Positions 7,613 through 11,645 of a DNA stretch of 11,645 nt are shown here, in pieces. Under the pieces are notes generated by a model, which worked only from the letters and a program-made list of their open reading frames with translations, was not told where the DNA came from and searched no databases. How positions within the stretch are numbered: position 1 is the first letter of the stretch; each line of letters begins with the position of its first letter. This stretch comes from JBAZOJ01 sp041648755 (lineage in GTDB: Bacteria > Planctomycetota > B143-G9). The position numbers were made by a program, and so were the translations under genes. Location of the stretch: positions 1 through 11,645 of the forward strand of contig JBAZOJ010000106.1 of assembly GCA_041648755.1 (NCBI GenBank), in the 5' to 3' direction.

Positions 7613-8968
7613 CTAGGGCAGCCGATCCCGGCTCGGGGAAGCCCCGACCTTTTCGGCCAGTATGATGCGAGACCAAGAATCAAGATCTTCGCGATGCAAG
7701 TCAGAGATGGGAGCAACATAGCCGCTCTTGTGCCGCGAAGCATTCGTGACAAATTCCAACGGATCTAAGTGGAGCGTGAGTCGGTCAAAATCCACCTCAT
7801 ATAAGTATACAATCGCCATATGTTGGTGCGAACGGGCATGCACACCAGTCCAAATAACTAAAGGATCCTTGTCATGCACAGTGAGTGATATGGACATTTC
7901 TTCTTCTAGCGCACGATATAATGTCTGGGAGGCGATAGACGCAAGTTCCTCCGCCTCGCCTTGCAGGTTGTCTTCTAGTTGGATGTGTCCTCCCATGTAT
8001 AGTAGTGCCTTGTCCTTTTCAGGTGAGTCACTTCCGATCTTGCTAGGGTTCTTGCGAACGACAACAACTTTAGTGCGCAGGCGGTCTGTTATAACAACAA
8101 CCGGAACGGGTTGAACGGCATGCACATCACTCTCAACGATGTTCCGTGCACCATAACGCAACGGAGGCATCTGCCCAGTTTCAGATAGGCGCCAAAATAT
8201 CCTATCTCTAAAAGCCTCCAAGTCTTTTACGTGGAAGTACCCAATTCGTGCACCGACCAAGTCTTTCAAGTTGGTCAAGACGTCCTTTGTCACTTGATAA
8301 GTGACATCATTTTGCGCGATGCGGGATGTGTCAATGGTACGAACACACCTAAAGCGTCTGCTGAAGGTCTTAGTGGCGTCCGTGAGTGCCTCGTTGTACT
8401 CACTTAGGACGCGATTATTCATGATTGAACCAGGCTTGCGAGTCAGCAGGGATGCGTACTCTCGCTTCATGGACACATTCGGTGATGCAGTGAGAATGTA
8501 GACGAGGTCCACCATGGATCGAAGGCGATCAGTGGTGATATAGCGGGTGCATGCTTCATAGTCGATGGGGCTCATGTGGTCGTGCGTGAGGAGCCAACCA
8601 TACCAGCACAATGCGTCAAACAGCCCACGATCGCTGATAATAACGTCTAGGCTCTTCCGATGCTCAGCAAAAGTGGCTGCCAGCTCTGCGATTGTGGAGT
8701 TGGACGTCCAGATATTGAACAGTGGGCTAAACTTATTTTTTACCGGGCAGGTACTTGCACGCTCAGTAAGAACGCGTGTCGAGAATCCGTTCCTCCTCAG
8801 AAAGAGCTTCAAAGACGAGGTGCACGAGGTCTTGCCTGACTTGGGGCTGCCGCAGATCTCAAGCACGATTGGTCGCCGCGGACGCGCAGATTTTCTTAGT
8901 TGGAGTACCTCTGCGGCCAAGCTCTCAAGCTCTGTGATCCGATCGAAGTCTTTGTTGCTGCTTGCCAT
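7613..8968 (-). CDS. P-loop nucleoside/nucleotide-kinase-like domain fused to NUDIX domain
   Basis: A 451-residue soluble fusion. Residues about 33-235 form a P-loop NTPase: VLEICGSPKSGKTS (Walker A, Gly40-Ser48, Lys46 and Thr47), VIISDRGLFDALCW (Asp113-Arg114), as in deoxynucleoside and thymidylate kinases, and a lid-like basic segment (KREY to TRKPG, 168-180). Residues about 285-435 look NUDIX-like: strands VVVITDR and VVVVRK, then GGHIQLE (326-332) and RALEEEMSI (352-360). Compared with the canonical box G-x5-E-x7-R-E-U-x-E-E-x-G-U, there are 12 extra residues before the Arg, the first Glu after Arg is Ala353 and the Gly is Ser359, while Glu356-Glu357 are kept. Likely substrates are nucleotides or nucleotide derivatives; which one is unknown. 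The start at 8968 is set by GAGGAGG. It has its own promoter and is transcribed towards the restriction block. Base composition looks less GC-rich than mod-res. An AAA-type regulatory NTPase is the alternative. Confidence 0.8.
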   Translation of the reverse strand: MASSNKDFDRITELESLAAEVLQLRKSARPRRPIVLEICGSPKSGKTSCTSSLKLFLRRNGFSTRVLTERASTCPVKNKFSPLFNIWTSNSTIAELAATFAEHRKSLDVIISDRGLFDALCWYGWLLTHDHMSPIDYEACTRYITTDRLRSMVDLVYILTASPNVSMKREYASLLTRKPGSIMNNRVLSEYNEALTDATKTFSRRFRCVRTIDTSRIAQNDVTYQVTKDVLTNLKDLVGARIGYFHVKDLEAFRDRIFWRLSETGQMPPLRYGARNIVESDVHAVQPVPVVVITDRLRTKVVVVRKNPSKIGSDSPEKDKALLYMGGHIQLEDNLQGEAEELASIASQTLYRALEEEMSISLTVHDKDPLVIWTGVHARSHQHMAIVYLYEVDFDRLTLHLDPLEFVTNASRHKSGYVAPISDLHREDLDSWSRIILAEKVGASPSRDRLP

Positions 8969-8972
8969 AACG

Positions 8973-8979
8973 CCTCCTC
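8973..8979 (-). promoter_or_regulatory. Ribosome binding site of the kinase-NUDIX gene
   Basis: Reading the minus strand, GAGGAGG precedes the ATG at 8968 by 4 nt. It decides against the longer open frame that reaches 9181. Confidence 0.85.
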
Positions 8980-9008
8980 GATCGTCTACGTGAACGCAGT
9001 CGCGCGTA

Positions 9009-9036
9009 ATTATATTATGTATGAAGCTTCTGTCAA
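9009..9036 (-). promoter_or_regulatory. Consensus sigma70-type promoter of the kinase-NUDIX gene
   Basis: On the minus strand, TTGACA (9031-9036) and TATAAT (9009-9014) both match the consensus fully, with a 16-bp spacer. Transcription would start near 9002, giving a leader of about 34 nt that ends in the strong ribosome binding site. The spacer opens with the 8-bp palindrome GAAGCTTC (9023-9030), directly next to the -35 box, a possible repressor site. Such a strong promoter in an accessory gene suggests either high constitutive expression or control by a repressor. Confidence 0.85.
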
Positions 9037-9134
9037 GGCGAGCAGCGCTTGTCGGTTCGGTGTTCCTATCGCATCTGGTCAATTTGGCGCGCGTTGTCGA
9101 CAAGGAGCCGTTGCTTCTGGAGCATCCCGAGGTT

Positions 9135-9149
9135 CCCGCCTGAGGCGGG
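9135..9149. repeat. Short perfect GC hairpin
   Basis: CCCGCC-TGA-GGCGGG forms a 6-bp perfect stem with a 3-nt loop. It lies about 160 bp beyond the stop of the TPR gene. No T run follows on either strand, so an intrinsic terminator is not supported; a dispersed intergenic repeat is possible. Confidence 0.5.
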
Positions 9150-9166
9150 CTCCGGTTCGCTGATCC

Positions 9167-9186
9167 AACACCCAAGAACACCCAAG
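9167..9186. repeat. Tandem duplication of a 10-bp unit
   Basis: The unit AACACCCAAG occurs twice in a row without a mismatch. It lies upstream of the kinase-NUDIX promoter, at about -165 to -185 relative to its start. It may be a replication-slippage product or a small binding site; no function is implied. Confidence 0.6.
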
Positions 9187-9306
9187 AGGGCGGGTTTGAG
9201 TCTAGCCCGGGGTCCGTCGACTGTCATCTGTAGCGTTGAGCCAACAGCCAGGGCGAGCGAGATGCGTATGCCAACGGCCATGGGCCGACAAGCTCGTGCC
9301 CTCGGC

Positions 9307-9357
9307 CTACTCCTCCGTCAGCTTCTTGAAGTCCGGATCGTCCCAGAGTGCCTGGAA
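9307..9357 (-). repeat. Paralogous 3' end, copy 2
   Basis: Partner of 10463-10513, with 43 of 51 bases identical. It encodes the shared ALW-x-DP-x-FKKLTEE tail. Confidence 0.8.
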
Positions 9358-10443
9358 ATCAGCATCCTCGCGGGCCTGCTTCTTGAACTTGGCGTCGAGC
9401 TTGATCGCCTCAGCGAGGTCGGCGAGAGAGTGAGCGCGCTGCTCGGGCCTCTTCTCCCTATTGTACAAGAGCGAATACACGCAAGCGCGGTTGTAGAGGC
9501 CGCTTCCGTCTTTTTGATCAAGTCTGATGGCCATATCGTGTTCAGGAATGGCCTCCATGAACCTGCCCAGCTTGCAGAGCACAACGCCGCGGCCATCGTG
9601 GGCGGTAGCATTGTCTGGGTCGAGTTCGATGGCCTTGTCAAAAGATTCGATAGACTCGACGTATCTCTCCTTCTTGGCAAGAACCAATGCAAGGCTAGCA
9701 TGAGCGAAAGCGTAGATGGGGTCGAGTTCGATGGCCGTTTTGAATGCAAGCAGGGCTTCGTCCATACCGTCGAGCTTGGCGAGTGCGACACCCCTGTTGT
9801 AGTGAAGTGGAGCGAAACCCGGTTCCAGTGCAATTGCGTCGTTATAGCTCTTTAGGGCTTCTTTGGGTCTGCCCTCCTTGATAGCCTTGTTTCCTGTCGA
9901 GAACAACTGCTCCGCCTCCATACGCTTTCCAGATGCCTGGCGCGCTCGATCTGCTTCCTCTTTGAAGCGCTTGTTAGACTCCTCAACAACCTTCTCAGCA
10001 GCTTGCTTCGCTGCTTTGTCTATCTCTAGCGTGATTGTATCTCTTAAGCCCCGAATCTCCCGCTCTGCGTCTGCCTTCAGTGTCCTAATCTCTCCAGACT
10101 GCTCCCGGAATTCGGTATACGCCGAGTTCTTGCACTCCTGGATCTTTTCGTTCATCTCCGCGGCCCGCTTCAACTCCTCCTTCATCTCACTGGCCTTGAC
10201 GAACAGGAAGAAGCCGAAGACCACGAAGACGAGGGCCATGACTGCGGAGAAGACCGCCATCAACGACAGTAGACTGGTTTCACCCACTGGGGCCTTCTGC
10301 AAGCTGCTTTGAACGGATGAGACGCAAAAAACGGTGAAGCCGATAATGCAGAAGATGGCAACCCACACCATCAGGCATATCCATTTGGTCAGGTCGGCTC
10401 CATCCCGGGTTACGATGCTCTTTTGCGTTTCGTTGTCGCTCAT
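9307..10443 (-). CDS. Membrane-anchored coiled-coil TPR protein (second gene of pair)
   Basis: 378 residues. Two hydrophobic segments form a hairpin (about 21-43 and 59-83), preceded by DLTKW and followed by a charged, heptad-like coiled coil (about 85-175, rich in E, K, R and A). Four to five TPR units follow (about 176-350), seen as repeated GNKAIKEGRPKEALKSYNDAI-type helices ending in LDP or LEP. The C-terminus has ADFQALWDDPDFKKLTEE, a short motif often found after TPR arrays. Both termini are probably cytoplasmic with the TPRs acting as a protein-binding scaffold (inference). The start at 10443 has GGAGG 4 nt upstream. It follows a paralogue by 19 bp on the same strand and so is probably in one operon with it. 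No catalytic domain is visible. Function unknown. Confidence 0.85.
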   Translation of the reverse strand: MSDNETQKSIVTRDGADLTKWICLMVWVAIFCIIGFTVFCVSSVQSSLQKAPVGETSLLSLMAVFSAVMALVFVVFGFFLFVKASEMKEELKRAAEMNEKIQECKNSAYTEFREQSGEIRTLKADAEREIRGLRDTITLEIDKAAKQAAEKVVEESNKRFKEEADRARQASGKRMEAEQLFSTGNKAIKEGRPKEALKSYNDAIALEPGFAPLHYNRGVALAKLDGMDEALLAFKTAIELDPIYAFAHASLALVLAKKERYVESIESFDKAIELDPDNATAHDGRGVVLCKLGRFMEAIPEHDMAIRLDQKDGSGLYNRACVYSLLYNREKRPEQRAHSLADLAEAIKLDAKFKKQAREDADFQALWDDPDFKKLTEE

Positions 10444-10447
10444 ATTT

Positions 10448-10452
10448 CCTCC
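10448..10452 (-). promoter_or_regulatory. Ribosome binding site of the second TPR gene
   Basis: On the minus strand GGAGG precedes the ATG at 10443 by 4 nt and fills part of the 19-bp gap to the upstream paralogue. This leaves no room for a separate promoter in the gap. Confidence 0.75.
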
Positions 10453-10462
10453 AGTTGGTGGC

Positions 10463-10513
10463 CTACTCCTCCGTCAGCTTTTTGAACTCCGGATCATTCC
10501 ACAGGGCTTTGAA
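10463..10513 (-). repeat. Paralogous 3' end, copy 1
   Basis: The last 51 bp of the upstream TPR gene match the last 51 bp of the downstream gene (9307-9357) at 43 positions by hand count. This shows recent tandem duplication or gene conversion of the C-terminal tail. Confidence 0.8.
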
Positions 10514-11644
10514 GGCATCATCTTTACGAGCCATCAGCTTGTACTTGCCATCGAGTCGGATTGCCACTCCAAGGTCTGACAGGGCTTTTACGCGGCGCTC
10601 AGTATCCCCTGAATTTGCGAAGAGACGCGCATGTGCACATGCCCGGTTGTAAGAACTGCTAGCCTTTGCTGTGCCCGACGCGATAGCCTTGTCGTACGCG
10701 GCAAGGGCCTCGTCAAGCTTCCCGAGTTTTCCAAGCACGACACCGCGCAGGTTATGTGCATTGCCGTGCTGCGGGTCGAGTGCGATAGCTCTGTCGTAGG
10801 CTGCAATTGCGTCTTCCAACCTGCCGTCCTTTGATGACATTAGGCCCTGGTGGATCAAGCCTTCGACCTCAATGCGTTTCTCCGACTCCAGATACGCCTT
10901 GTCCGCTTCCTCCGCGATGCGTCTGTTGGACTCCTCGAAGGCCCTTTTGGCGGCTCTTTCCGCGACTGCTTCGATCTTGGCTTCCGCGTCATCCCGCAGT
11001 TTCCTGATGTCCTCATTTGCCTTCCGAGCCTCCTGCAGTTCTCCCTTCATCTCGTTCGCCTTGGCGATCAGGAAGAAGCCGAAGACGACGAAGACGACGG
11101 TGATGACGGCGGCGAAGACGGTCATAAGGGCAACGAGATTGTCTTCTCTTGCCCACCCTTGTGGGTAATACGCGAGCACAAGCACCGAGCAGAGGATCGT
11201 AAAACCGATGATGCAGACTATCGCAGAACCCACCATCAAGCGCACCCATTTGGTCAGGTCATATGATTCAGATTTACCACCATATTCGTTGCGCATTGCG
11301 GCGATTTCGTCTTTGACCCGGGAGCCGGCATCTTCGATTGCCTTCTTTGCTGTCTGTCTGTCACCGTTGTCCTTCAGGCCTTGAACGGCGTCGTCTGCCG
11401 CGCTCTCGAATGCGCGCATCCCGTCAAAGACACCCCAGGTCTTTTCGTTGGCCCTTTTGGCCTCCAGAAGCTCTTTGCGCAGGTCTTTGACCTTGAATAG
11501 CATGTAGAAGCCAAAGACAACGAAGACTACCGAAATCACAATTACCAGAATCGCCGGATCTGCACCGAGAGGGTGATAACTGCCGAATATCGGGCCCATG
11601 CATGATGCCGTGAGACAGAATATGAAGAAACCGGCAAGGATCAT
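10463..11644 (-). CDS. Membrane coiled-coil TPR protein with duplicated TM hairpin (probably 5' partial)
   Basis: 393 residues from an ATG one base from the window edge; the true start probably lies outside, because the first visible residues are already inside a transmembrane helix, whereas the paralogue has about 20 residues, including DLTKW, before its helix. Two transmembrane hairpins are present: residues about 1-52 and about 132-195. Each second helix contains VFVVFGF and runs into a charged segment (KDLRKELLEAKRANEK and NEMKGELQEARKANED), so this is an internal duplication. A coiled coil (about 196-260), three to four TPR units (about 262-365) and the C-terminal DAFKALWNDPEFKKLTEE follow. 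The gene is paralogous to its downstream neighbour over hairpin, coiled coil, TPRs and tail. No enzymatic motif is visible. Role unknown; a membrane scaffold or sensor is the inference. Confidence 0.8.
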   Translation of the reverse strand: MILAGFFIFCLTASCMGPIFGSYHPLGADPAILVIVISVVFVVFGFYMLFKVKDLRKELLEAKRANEKTWGVFDGMRAFESAADDAVQGLKDNGDRQTAKKAIEDAGSRVKDEIAAMRNEYGGKSESYDLTKWVRLMVGSAIVCIIGFTILCSVLVLAYYPQGWAREDNLVALMTVFAAVITVVFVVFGFFLIAKANEMKGELQEARKANEDIRKLRDDAEAKIEAVAERAAKRAFEESNRRIAEEADKAYLESEKRIEVEGLIHQGLMSSKDGRLEDAIAAYDRAIALDPQHGNAHNLRGVVLGKLGKLDEALAAYDKAIASGTAKASSSYNRACAHARLFANSGDTERRVKALSDLGVAIRLDGKYKLMARKDDAFKALWNDPEFKKLTEE

Positions 11645-11645
11645 C

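Larger units (their letters stand above)
8969..9306. other. 338-bp intergenic region
   Basis: It lies between the TPR gene pair and the kinase-NUDIX gene, all on the minus strand. It holds the leader and promoter of the kinase-NUDIX gene (to about 9036), a short GC hairpin and a 10-bp tandem duplication. The rest (about 9187-9306) shows only a weak inverted repeat, CGGCC-ATG-GGCCG at 9277-9289, and no coding frame with recognisable character. Confidence 0.6.

Noticed and set aside
7360..7665. 101-residue frame spanning the convergent gap
   Set aside because: Overlaps the ends of two supported genes, with no ribosome binding site and no protein-like pattern.
9135..9149. GC hairpin as intrinsic terminator of the TPR operon
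   Set aside because: The stem is only 6 bp, no T run follows on the minus strand, and it is about 160 bp past the stop codon.
8969..9181. 71-residue N-terminal extension of the kinase-NUDIX protein
   Set aside because: The extension would cover the perfect promoter and the ribosome binding site, and its residues have no protein character.

Overview
The window is an accessory, defence-type stretch of a moderately GC-rich bacterial genome. Strong GGAGG-type ribosome binding sites, packed genes and a textbook sigma70-type promoter indicate a bacterium. I see no ribosomal, tRNA or housekeeping gene, so I cannot name the lineage. No transposase, integrase, tRNA gene or CRISPR array is visible.

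Positions 2-7468 (plus strand) form one co-directional block. It starts with the 3' part of a gene cut by the window edge, encoding a SIR2-like domain, a nucleoside-deoxyribosyltransferase/TIR-like Rossmann domain and a C-terminal HEPN-like domain with an R-x4-H motif. After 96 bp comes a complete type III restriction-modification pair: mod (beta-class N6-adenine methyltransferase, 768 aa) and res (helicase-nuclease, 893 aa), joined by a TAATG stop/start overlap. 55 bp later is a 311-aa protein whose N-terminal part resembles the AbiTii domain. The simplest reading is a restriction enzyme flanked by abortive-infection-type effectors. The target-recognition region of mod differs sharply in codon use from the rest of the gene, which points to a domain swap.

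Positions 7469-7612 are a short gap between convergent genes. Positions 7613-8968 (minus strand) encode a 451-aa fusion of a P-loop nucleoside/nucleotide-kinase-like domain and a divergent NUDIX domain. It has its own perfect-consensus -35/-10 promoter (9009-9036) and a strong ribosome binding site. This is the least familiar gene here and the best candidate for an undescribed nucleotide-acting system.

Positions 9307-11645 (minus strand) hold two paralogous genes 19 bp apart. Each encodes transmembrane hairpin(s), a charged coiled coil, TPR repeats and the same short C-terminal motif. The upstream gene carries the transmembrane-hairpin/coiled-coil module twice and probably continues past the window edge. 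Their role is unknown; they look like membrane-anchored scaffold or sensor proteins. The 338-bp gap before them holds the kinase-NUDIX promoter, a small GC hairpin and a 10-bp tandem duplication.
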